From: Sphingomonadales bacterium | Lineage (GTDB): Bacteria > Pseudomonadota > Alphaproteobacteria > Rhodobacterales > Rhodobacteraceae | NCBI GenBank assembly: GCA_014763785.1 | Contig: JACXUS010000003.1 | Location: forward strand, 1-48,318 | Direction: 5' to 3' | Length of the DNA stretch: 48,318 nt | In this document: piece by piece, positions 33,851 to 42,024 of the stretch | How positions within the stretch are numbered: position 1 is the stretch's first letter | Layout: every line of letters starts with the position of its first letter | Made by a program: the position numbers and the translations under genes | The notes under the pieces: generated by a model | What the model was told of the DNA's origin: nothing | Databases searched by the model: none | Seen by the model: only the letters and a program-made list of their open reading frames with translations

Positions 33851-33904
33851 CACACGTTTCCGGTGGGTCCCGGGTTTGGACCCCGGCACGCCGCTGTTGA
33901 AGCG

Positions 33905-33933
33905 CATATAGGCCAAGCGGCCCGAGTCTGCAA
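33905..33933 (-). promoter_or_regulatory. Candidate sigma70-type promoter of rimP operon
   Basis: Minus strand TTGCAG (33933-33928), 17-nt spacer, TATATG (33910-33905). Confidence 0.55.
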
Positions 33934-33961
33934 GAAAAGACTTGCTGCAAGAAAAGACTTC
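33928..33961. repeat. Tandem direct repeat (2 x 17 bp) spanning the -35 region
   Basis: CTGCAAGAAAAGACTTG / CTGCAAGAAAAGACTTC, 16 of 17 identical. Confidence 0.95.
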
Positions 33962-33963
33962 GC

Positions 33964-34935
33964 TTAGGTCCGCAGCCGGTCCATCGCCGCGACCAGCGCC
34001 GCGCTGATCCCCGGCTCGCTGAGCGCATGGCCCGCGGCGGGCACCATACGCAGATTGGCCCGCGCCCAGCCCTGCGACAGCCGCCAGCTGGACAGCGGCG
34101 GGCAGATCATATCCATCCGGCCCTGCACGATGGTCGCCGGAATATGCTCGATCCGGTGCCGATCGCGCAGGATCTGGCCGTCCTGCTCGAGAAAGGCCGC
34201 ATTGCTGAAATAGTGATTCTCAAGCCGGGCAAAGGCGCGGGCATAATCGGGCGGCGCCTCGCCCGGCAGGCCATCGAAATCGACGCTGGCCAAGGCATTT
34301 TCCCACATCGCCCAGGATCGGGCAAAGCGCGCCTCTTCGGCATAATCGCCGGAGAAGAGCCGCTTGTGATAGGCCGCGATCAGATCGCCGCGCTCATCTT
34401 CCGGGATCGCAGCGGTGAAGTTCTGCCACAGATCGGGGAAGAACTGCCCCGCGCCGCCGCCATAGAACCAGTCCAGCTCGCTCTGCATTGCCAGAAACAC
34501 GCCGCGCAACACCAGCGCGCGCACCCGGTCGGGATGCGCCTCGGCATAGATCAGCGCCAGCGTCGCCCCCCATGACCCGCCAAAGACGACCCAGTCGCTG
34601 ATCCCCAGCGTCGCGCGAATCCGCTCGATATCGGCGACCAGATGCCATGTGGTATTGGCGGTCACCGACGCATGCGGACGCGACAGACCGCAACCACGCT
34701 GATCGAACATCACCACGCGGTAATGCGCGGGATCGAAGAAGCGCCGCATCGCCGGGCTGCACCCGCCCCCCGGCCCGCCATGGCAGACCAGAACCGGCAT
34801 CCCGTTCGGATGCCCCGATTGCTCGACATAGAGCCGATGCCCGTCGCCCATATCCAGCATGCGCTGATCGAAGGGCTCGATCGGCGGGTAAAGAAAGGCA
34901 CTGGCTGTGCGCTTTTGCCCTGCGGTTCTGTCCAT
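33964..34935 (-). CDS. pip: Proline iminopeptidase (alpha/beta hydrolase)
   Basis: Start [61 protein letters not shown]. Confidence 0.95.
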   Translation of the reverse strand: MDRTAGQKRTASAFLYPPIEPFDQRMLDMGDGHRLYVEQSGHPNGMPVLVCHGGPGGGCSPAMRRFFDPAHYRVVMFDQRGCGLSRPHASVTANTTWHLVADIERIRATLGISDWVVFGGSWGATLALIYAEAHPDRVRALVLRGVFLAMQSELDWFYGGGAGQFFPDLWQNFTAAIPEDERGDLIAAYHKRLFSGDYAEEARFARSWAMWENALASVDFDGLPGEAPPDYARAFARLENHYFSNAAFLEQDGQILRDRHRIEHIPATIVQGRMDMICPPLSSWRLSQGWARANLRMVPAAGHALSEPGISAALVAAMDRLRT

Positions 34936-35001
34936 GAACGGACTATATAACGGCACAAGCGTCCCCGCCATGGGGCGAATGCGAGGAATGCGGAGACAGC
35001 G

Positions 35002-35745
35002 ATGAGTGCGGCACCCAACAGCATCGACCCGGCCGAAGTGGCGAAATTCGAGGCAATGGCGGCAGAATGGTGGGACCCGAACGGCAAATTCAAGCCGCTG
35101 CACATGCTCAACCCCTGCCGGCTGGATTACATCGTCACGCAGATCGCGGCGCAATTCGGCCGCGACCTGACGGCGCCGCGCCCGTTCGAGGGGCTGCGGC
35201 TTCTCGATATCGGCTGCGGCGGCGGGCTCTTGTCGGAACCGATGGCGCGGCTGGGCGCCACCGTGATCGGCGCCGATGCGGCGCCCCGCAACATCCCGGT
35301 GGCGCAGCTCCATGCCGAGCAATCGGGCCTCACGATCGACTATCGCAATTGCGCGGCCGAAGATCTGGCCGGGGCGGGCGAGCAGTTTGACGTGGTGCTG
35401 GCGATGGAGATCATCGAACATGTCGCCGATCCGCAGGGGTTTGTGGATACCTGCGCGAGCCTCTTGACCCCCGGCGGGCTGATGATTTGCTCGACGCTCA
35501 ATCGCAATGCGAAAAGCTATCTGATGGCGATCATCGGCGCCGAACATGTGATGCGCTGGCTGCCCAAGGGCACGCATGAGTGGTCGAAATTCATCACGCC
35601 CGACGAGCTTTACGATCTGATCCGCAAGGCCGCGCTCGACCCGGTCGACCGCAAGGGGATGGTGTTCAACCCGGTCGCCTGGCGCTGGTCGCTGTCGGAT
35701 CGGGATCTCAGCGTGAACTACGTCACCGCCAGCGTGAAACGCTGA
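35002..35745 (+). CDS. ubiG: Ubiquinone biosynthesis O-methyltransferase
   Basis: 247 aa; [51 protein letters not shown]. Confidence 0.96.
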   Translation: MSAAPNSIDPAEVAKFEAMAAEWWDPNGKFKPLHMLNPCRLDYIVTQIAAQFGRDLTAPRPFEGLRLLDIGCGGGLLSEPMARLGATVIGADAAPRNIPVAQLHAEQSGLTIDYRNCAAEDLAGAGEQFDVVLAMEIIEHVADPQGFVDTCASLLTPGGLMICSTLNRNAKSYLMAIIGAEHVMRWLPKGTHEWSKFITPDELYDLIRKAALDPVDRKGMVFNPVAWRWSLSDRDLSVNYVTASVKR

Positions 35746-35865
35746 CCCGGGGCTCTGCCCCGGACCCCGGGATATTTGGACACTGTTGAGGGGAACAGCT
35801 CTTGCTCCTCAACAGTGCTGAAATATCCCGGGGGTGAGGCCGAAGGCCGAGGGGGCAGGGCCCCC
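35746..35865. repeat. Copy C of a palindromic intergenic element
   Basis: CCCCGGGATATTT (35765-35777)/AAATATCCCGGGG (35821-35833), inner stem CACTGTTGAGG (35781-35791)/CCTCAACAGTG (35807-35817), flanked by GGGGC-TCT-GCCCC and GGGGGC-AGG-GCCCCC hairpins. Confidence 0.85.
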
Positions 35866-35868
35866 TTC

Positions 35869-36405
35869 TTACTTCGCCTTGGGGCGGAAGGCCGCGATTT
35901 TTGCGGGATCGGTCTCGATATAACCAGCGCCGATCAGATCGAGGCAATAGGGCACCGCGGCGAAGACCGCATTCAGGCAGGTCGCAATGGCCGAAGGTTT
36001 GCCGGGCAGCGTGATGATCAGGCTTTGGCCCGCGATGCCAGCCGATTGCCGCGACAGGATCGCGGTCGGCACCTCGCGCAGGCTCGCGCGGCGCATTTCC
36101 TCGCCAAAGCCCGCCAGTTCTTTCTCGATCACCTCAGACACGCCCTCGGGTGTCTCGTCGCGCGGTGCGGGGCCGGTGCCGCCGGTCACAAGGATCAGAT
36201 CGGCCCCTTCCGCCACCAGCTGGCGCAGCATCCCCGCCACGCTCTCGCGCCCGTCGGGGATGATGTGGCGGGTGATGGCAAGCGGCGAGGTCACCACGCC
36301 GCGCAGCCAATCCTCGCAGCCCGGGCCGCCCTTGTCCTCGTAGTCGCCGCGGCTCGCGCGGTCGGACACGGTGACAATGGCGGCGCGGGGCTGCGCGGCA
36401 CTCAT
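35869..36405 (-). CDS. mog: Molybdopterin adenylyltransferase (MogA/MoaB family)
   Basis: 178 aa; [47 protein letters not shown]. Confidence 0.9.
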   Translation of the reverse strand: MSAAQPRAAIVTVSDRASRGDYEDKGGPGCEDWLRGVVTSPLAITRHIIPDGRESVAGMLRQLVAEGADLILVTGGTGPAPRDETPEGVSEVIEKELAGFGEEMRRASLREVPTAILSRQSAGIAGQSLIITLPGKPSAIATCLNAVFAAVPYCLDLIGAGYIETDPAKIAAFRPKAK

Positions 36406-37628
36406 TTCTTCACACGCGCGTTGCGGGTCGCGATCAGTTTCAGCCGCAGCGCATTGAGGTGGATGAAGCCCGCCGCGTCGCGCTGATCATAGGCGCCCGC
36501 ATCTTCCTCGAAGGTCACGTGCTTTTCGCTGTAAAGCGAATAGTCCGACCACCGCGCCACGGTCCGCGCCGAGCCCTTGTAGAGCTTGAGTCGCACGGTG
36601 CCGGTCACGAATTCCTGCGTCTTGTCGATCAGCGCCTGCAGCGCCTCGCGCTCGGGCGAGAACCAGAAGCCATTATAGATCAGCTCGGCATAGCGCGGCA
36701 TGATCGAATCCTTCAGGTGACCCGCGCCGCTGTCGAGCGTGATCTGCTCGATCCCTCGATGCGCTTCCAGCAGGATCGTGCCGCCGGGAGTCTCATAGAC
36801 GCCGCGCGATTTCATGCCGACGAAGCGGTTCTCCACGAAGTCCAGCAGCCCGATCCCGTGCTTCGCGCCATATTCGTTCAGCTTGGTCAGGATCGTCGCG
36901 GGCGACATTGCCTGCCCGTTGATCGCAACCGCATCGCCGCGCTCGAAGGTCACTTCGATGAACTCGGGGGTATCGGGGGCATCCTCGACCGCAACGATGC
37001 GCTGCGCGACATAATCGGGCGCCTCTTCGGCCGGGTTTTCCAGAACCGTGCCCTCGGAGGAGGTATGCAGCAGGTTCGCATCGACGCTGAAGGGCGCCTC
37101 GCCACGCTTGTTCTTGGCGATCGGGATCTGGTTCTGTTCGGCGAATTCCAGCAGTTTGGTGCGCGAGGTCAGATCCCACAGCCGCCACGGCGCAATCGTC
37201 TTGATCGCGGGATCAAGGGCTGCCACGCCAAGCTCGAAGCGCACCTGATCGTTGCCCTTGCCGGTCGCACCATGCGCCACCGCATCGGCGCCGGTGGCCT
37301 GCGCGATTTCCACCAGATGTTTCGAGATCAGCGGCCGCGCGATCGAGGTGCCGAGCAGGTAAAGCCCCTCATAGACCGCATTGGCGCGGAACATCGGGAA
37401 GACGAAATCGCGCACGAATTCCTCGCGCAGGTCGAGAATGTGGATGTTCTCTTCCTTGATGCCCAGCATCAGCGCCTTTTGGCGTGCGGGTTCCAGTTCC
37501 TCGCCCTGGCCCAGATCGGCGGTAAAGGTCACCACCTCGCAGCCGTATTCGGTCTGCAGCCATTTCAGGATGATCGAGGTATCGAGGCCGCCGGAATAGG
37601 CCAGCACGACTTTCTTGGGAGCGGACAT
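36402..37628 (-). CDS. argG: Argininosuccinate synthase
   Basis: Start [53 protein letters not shown]. Confidence 0.98.
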   Translation of the reverse strand: MSAPKKVVLAYSGGLDTSIILKWLQTEYGCEVVTFTADLGQGEELEPARQKALMLGIKEENIHILDLREEFVRDFVFPMFRANAVYEGLYLLGTSIARPLISKHLVEIAQATGADAVAHGATGKGNDQVRFELGVAALDPAIKTIAPWRLWDLTSRTKLLEFAEQNQIPIAKNKRGEAPFSVDANLLHTSSEGTVLENPAEEAPDYVAQRIVAVEDAPDTPEFIEVTFERGDAVAINGQAMSPATILTKLNEYGAKHGIGLLDFVENRFVGMKSRGVYETPGGTILLEAHRGIEQITLDSGAGHLKDSIMPRYAELIYNGFWFSPEREALQALIDKTQEFVTGTVRLKLYKGSARTVARWSDYSLYSEKHVTFEEDAGAYDQRDAAGFIHLNALRLKLIATRNARVKK

Positions 37629-37790
37629 CAGCAAGTCTCCGAAAACGGGCATTTGCGCGGGTCTAGTGCGTTTTCACCTGTATCTCAAGGGCTGCAACGG
37701 CAGGCGCCCCTGCGGAATTGTGCCCCATACAAAGGCCCCGCCCGGCCGATTGCGCTTGCGCGGGGGCCGATCCCGCGCCAAGTCTGGCGC

Positions 37791-39038
37791 ATGACCCAAT
37801 TCGCGCTTTCCGCCCTTGCTGCCACCCGCGCCCTGCGCGCGCTGTTCGACCCGACGCCGCTGCAGCGCAACGAGCATCTCTCGGCGCGCTATGGCGCGGA
37901 TATCTGGCTGAAACGCGAGGATCTGACCCCGGTGCGCAGCTACAAGCTGCGTGGCGCCTTCACCGCGATGCGCAAGCTGCGCGACCGCGATCCGGCTGCG
38001 CGGCATTTCGTCTGCGCCAGTGCCGGGAACCACGCGCAGGGCGTGGCCTTTGCCTGTCGGCATTTCGGGGTGAAGGGCACGATCTTCATGCCGGTGACGA
38101 CGCCGCAGCAGAAAATCGACAAGACCCGCACCTTTGGCGGCGATGCGATCGAGATCGTGCTGACCGGCGATTATTTCGATCAGACGCTCGCCGCCTCGCA
38201 GGCCTATTGCGCCGAGGCGGGCGCGCATTTCCTTGCGCCCTTCGACGATACCGATGTGATCGAGGGGCAGGCCTCGGTCGGTGTCGAGATCCTCGATCAG
38301 CTGGGCCGCGCGCCCGATCTGGTGGTGCTGCCGGTGGGCGGCGGGGGCCTTGCGGCCGGGGTCACCGGCTATCTGCGCGCAACCGCCCCGGCAACCCAGT
38401 TCCGCTTCGTCGAGCCGATGGGCGGCGCCAGCCTGACCGCCGCCGTGGCCGAGGGCGCGCCGGTCACGCTGCGTCAGGTGAACAGCTTCGTTGATGGTGC
38501 CGCGGTGGCGCGAATCGGCGCGCGGCCCTTTGCGGCGCTCGATTGGGTCACGCCCGAGATGATCCTGCGCGCCCCCGAGGACCGGATCTGCATCACCATG
38601 CTGGAAATGCTCAACGTCGAGGGCATCGTTCTGGAACCCGCGGGCGCCCTGTCGGTCGACGTGCTGCCCGAGCTGGCCGATCAGATCCGCGGCAAGACGG
38701 TGGTCTGCGTCACCTCGGGCGGGAATTTCGACTTTGAGCGCCTGCCCGAGGTCAAGGAACGCGCGCAACGCTATTCGGGGCTGAAGAAATACTTCATCCT
38801 GCGGATGCCCCAGCGCCCCGGCGCGCTGCGCGAATTCCTGCAGATGCTGGGGCCGGAAGATGACATCGCGCGCTTCGAATATCTGAAGAAATCGGCGCGC
38901 AACTTCGGGTCGGTGCTGATCGGGATCGAGACCAAGCAGGCCCGCGCCTTCGATGCGCTGACCGCGCAGCTCGATGCCGCGGGCTTTTCCTATCGCGACA
39001 TCACCGAAGACGATGCGCTGGCCGAATTCCTGATCTGA
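37791..39038 (+). CDS. ilvA: Threonine ammonia-lyase
   Basis: Start MTQFALSALAATRALRALF; LKREDLTPVRSYKLRGA PLP lysine motif, PVGGGGLAAGV, C-terminal ACT-like domain. Confidence 0.93.
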   Translation: MTQFALSALAATRALRALFDPTPLQRNEHLSARYGADIWLKREDLTPVRSYKLRGAFTAMRKLRDRDPAARHFVCASAGNHAQGVAFACRHFGVKGTIFMPVTTPQQKIDKTRTFGGDAIEIVLTGDYFDQTLAASQAYCAEAGAHFLAPFDDTDVIEGQASVGVEILDQLGRAPDLVVLPVGGGGLAAGVTGYLRATAPATQFRFVEPMGGASLTAAVAEGAPVTLRQVNSFVDGAAVARIGARPFAALDWVTPEMILRAPEDRICITMLEMLNVEGIVLEPAGALSVDVLPELADQIRGKTVVCVTSGGNFDFERLPEVKERAQRYSGLKKYFILRMPQRPGALREFLQMLGPEDDIARFEYLKKSARNFGSVLIGIETKQARAFDALTAQLDAAGFSYRDITEDDALAEFLI

Positions 39039-39055
39039 CCGGCTCAGACAGCGGC

Positions 39056-39400
39056 TCAGGCCGCGCGGCAGAATTCCTCGGCGCGGGTCATGAAGACCTC
39101 CTTGGAGGCGCCGTAGCAGGTGATGATCGACCGCAGATCGACCGCAGCACAATTGCCGGCGGCGCATTTGCGTTCGCCATCCTGACACATCGCCCCGAAT
39201 TCACGAAACCCGAGGTTCCAGGCCGAACCCTTGAGGAAATGCAGCTCCTCGCCCAGCCGATCGGGCCGCGCCCCGAGGTTCATCACCACCGATTCGACCT
39301 CGTCCAGAAACAGCTCAAGCACCTCGGCAAAGCCCTCCGGCCCGATTTCCGATTGCAATTCCTTCACACGCGCCCAGTCAATCATCTCCACCTCCACCAT
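39056..39400 (-). CDS. Histidine phosphotransfer (Hpt) domain protein
   Basis: Start MVEVEMIDWARVKELQSEIG; ELHFLKGSAWNLGFREFG matches the HxLKGSAxNLG Hpt motif; ~114 aa single domain. Confidence 0.85.
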   Translation of the reverse strand: MVEVEMIDWARVKELQSEIGPEGFAEVLELFLDEVESVVMNLGARPDRLGEELHFLKGSAWNLGFREFGAMCQDGERKCAAGNCAAVDLRSIITCYGASKEVFMTRAEEFCRAA

Positions 39401-39563
39401 ATCCGTCCCACCGGCAGGCAGCCTAGGCGTGAAACATTGCCGAAGGCTTAAAGGCGCAATTCTCCGGGATTTCGTCGCAACCGGCCGAAACATGATTGAC
39501 GGCATTCACCCGATCTTAAGGTGCTCACGTCAAGGTCACGCAAACACTTCAGGGTGATGGACC

Positions 39564-40850
39564 GTGGTCGACCAGAGGCTTCAGCGCAGGGACAAGGGGC
39601 AAGCCCCTGCACGCGGCAGAGCGCGCCGTGTCCTTGTGGTCGATGACAGCCGCATGCAGCGCCGGATTCTCAGCGCGCAACTCTCGCGTTCGGGCTATGA
39701 TGTGATCGAGGCCGGATCCGCCGAAGAGGCGCTGGATATCTGCGCCCGGATCGAACCCGATATCGTTCTGTCGGATTGGGTCATGCCCGATGGCATGTCC
39801 GGCATCGAATTCTGCCGCAAATTCAGACAGATGGAGCGGTCGGGCTACGGTTATTTCGTGCTGCTGACCTCGAAGACCGACAAGACCGAGGTGACCGAGG
39901 GGCTGGAAAGCGGCGCCGATGATTTCCTGTCGAAGCCGGTCAGCGGCGACGAGCTGCGCGCCCGGCTCAGCGCCGGGGAACGCATCCTGCGGATGGAGCG
40001 GGAGCTGAAGGAAAAGAACCGGATGCTCACCTCGACCCTGACCGAGCTGCAGGGTCTTTATGACGTGATCGACCGCGACCTGTCAGAGGCCTGCAAGCTG
40101 CAGCAAAGCCTTGTGAAGGAGCGTTTTCGCAGCTTCGGCAATGCGCAGGTCTCGTTGATGCTGCGCCCCTCGGGTCATGTCGGCGGCGATCTGGTCGGCT
40201 TCTTCCCGATCAATGCGCGCCGCGTCGGGCTTTATGGTATCGACGTGTCGGGCCACGGCATCACCTCGGCGCTGATGACCGCGCGGCTGGCGGGCTATCT
40301 GTCGGGCTCCTCCCCCGATCAGAACATCGCCCTGATCCAGAGCGAATTCGGCATCTATGACGCGCGGCCGCCCGCTGAACTGGCGAGCTATCTCAACGAG
40401 CTGGTGCTCGAAGAGATGAAGACCGAAAGCTATTTCACCCTGATCTATGCCGATGTGGACCTGATTTCGGGCAAGGTCGAGATCGTGCAGGCGGGGCACC
40501 CCTATCCGGCGGTGCAGCGCGCCAATGGCTCGGTTGAGTTTCTGGGCGTCGGCGGGCTGCCGGTCGGGCTGATCGAGGGGGCAAGTTACGATCAGGTCAG
40601 CACGGTCCTGACGCCCGGCGACCGATTGTTCCTGATGTCGGACGGGATCACCGAGGCCTCTGATATCACCGATACGATGCTGGGCGAGGCCGGGGTCGGC
40701 CGTTTCCTGCAAAAATCGGCCGGGCTGCGCGGCGGGGAATTCCTCGATGCCTTCTATTGGGATCTGGAGACCTTCGCCTCGGGCGATCTGGCCGATGATG
40801 TCTCGGCCGTGTTCTTTGAATTCTTCGGCGCCAAGGAAAACGTGGGCTAG
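39564..40850 (+). CDS. Response regulator with C-terminal PP2C/SpoIIE phosphatase domain
   Basis: REC: VLVVDDSRMQRRIL, IVLSDWVMPDG, LLTSKTD; phosphatase: HVGGDLVGFF, GIDVSGHGITSALM, LFLMSDGITEA. Confidence 0.93.
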   Translation: MVDQRLQRRDKGQAPARGRARRVLVVDDSRMQRRILSAQLSRSGYDVIEAGSAEEALDICARIEPDIVLSDWVMPDGMSGIEFCRKFRQMERSGYGYFVLLTSKTDKTEVTEGLESGADDFLSKPVSGDELRARLSAGERILRMERELKEKNRMLTSTLTELQGLYDVIDRDLSEACKLQQSLVKERFRSFGNAQVSLMLRPSGHVGGDLVGFFPINARRVGLYGIDVSGHGITSALMTARLAGYLSGSSPDQNIALIQSEFGIYDARPPAELASYLNELVLEEMKTESYFTLIYADVDLISGKVEIVQAGHPYPAVQRANGSVEFLGVGGLPVGLIEGASYDQVSTVLTPGDRLFLMSDGITEASDITDTMLGEAGVGRFLQKSAGLRGGEFLDAFYWDLETFASGDLADDVSAVFFEFFGAKENVG

Positions 40851-40851
40851 A

Positions 40852-42024
40852 TCACGGCTCGCGCAGCGCCTCGCGCGATTTGTAGAGCGGCTTGAGCAGA
40901 TATTGCAGGATCGTTTTCTCGCCGGTGTGCAGCTCGACCGTGGCCTGCATGCCGGGGCGAATTTCCAGATCGCGCTGCCGCTCTGACAGATTGTCCAGAT
41001 CGACCCGCAGCGTCACCTTGTAATGCGGATCGCCATCGGGCTTGCGTTCGTCCTTGAACGTGTCGGCCGAGACAAAATGCACCGCGCCCTGCAGGCTGCC
41101 ATAGATCGTGTAATCGTAGGCCGACAGCTTGATCGTCGCATCCTGACCGATCCGCACATTGGCAATATCCTTGGGCGCGATCCGGGCTTCGACGAACATT
41201 TCCTCATCCATCGGGATGATCTGCAGGATCTCTTCGCCGGGCTTGACCACCCCGCCGATCGTCGTGACCGAGAGCTTGTTGACGATCCCGCGCATCGGCG
41301 CGACCAGAACCGTGCGGCCGAGCTGATCTTGCGAGAGCTTCAATTGCTGGCGCAGGCTGCCCAGTTTTTCCAGCGTCTCGGAATAATCCGCGGCCCGCTC
41401 CAGCTCGTATTTCGTTTTTATTTCAGACAGTTGCGCCGCAGCATCGGAATAGGCTTTGCGCGCACGGGTGACCTCGATCAGCGGCGCGATTTCCTTCTCG
41501 AACATGTTTTCCAACAGGTCACGCTCGGTCTTGACCTGTTTCAGCACCGCCTCGGCCCCGGCCCTGCGCGCCCGGTAATCCTCGAGCCGCGCGGCCAGCA
41601 GCGCCGCTTCCGAGGCGACGATATCGGGCACCAGCCGGGCCTGTTCATCGGTCGGCTCGAAGGCGTCGATGCCGTTCATCTCGGCCTCAAGCCGCAATTG
41701 CCGGATCTCGAGGCCCGCGATCTGGGCGCGCAGATCATCGACCTCGGTCTGATATTTCGTGCCATAGAGCTTGGCCAGAACCGTGCCGGGCGTCACCTCA
41801 TCGCCCTCGGCCACGTCCAGCTCGGCCAGAATCCCGCCCTCGAGGTTCTGGATGATCTGCGGCTTCGAGGAGGAGACGATCTCGCCCGGGCCGCGCACGA
41901 TCTGATCGACCCATGCGACCGAGGCCCAGATCAGAAAGATCGCGATCACCGCCGCAACCAGCCAGATCGTCGCGCTCATCCGCCGGGTTCTGGCGTGCAT
42001 GGCCATCGGATCGACCGTGGTCAT
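40852..42024 (-). CDS. HlyD-family type I secretion periplasmic adaptor
   Basis: 390 aa; single N-terminal TM, GEIVSSSKPQIIQNLEGGILAELDVAEGDEVTPGTVLAKL, coiled coil, LEIRPGMQATVELHTGEKTILQYLLKPL. Confidence 0.95.
   Translation of the reverse strand: MTTVDPMAMHARTRRMSATIWLVAAVIAIFLIWASVAWVDQIVRGPGEIVSSSKPQIIQNLEGGILAELDVAEGDEVTPGTVLAKLYGTKYQTEVDDLRAQIAGLEIRQLRLEAEMNGIDAFEPTDEQARLVPDIVASEAALLAARLEDYRARRAGAEAVLKQVKTERDLLENMFEKEIAPLIEVTRARKAYSDAAAQLSEIKTKYELERAADYSETLEKLGSLRQQLKLSQDQLGRTVLVAPMRGIVNKLSVTTIGGVVKPGEEILQIIPMDEEMFVEARIAPKDIANVRIGQDATIKLSAYDYTIYGSLQGAVHFVSADTFKDERKPDGDPHYKVTLRVDLDNLSERQRDLEIRPGMQATVELHTGEKTILQYLLKPLYKSREALREP

Noticed and set aside
33851-33900. tRNA-like sequence (GGGGTCCAAACCCGGGACCC) in the rimP leader, as metY often lies there
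   Set aside because: No acceptor stem, anticodon arm or CCA could be built; better explained as a leader hairpin.
39400-39564. CtrA half sites (CTTAA) in the Hpt/phosphatase divergent region
   Set aside because: Only isolated half sites, no TTAA-N7-TTAA pair; insufficient support.
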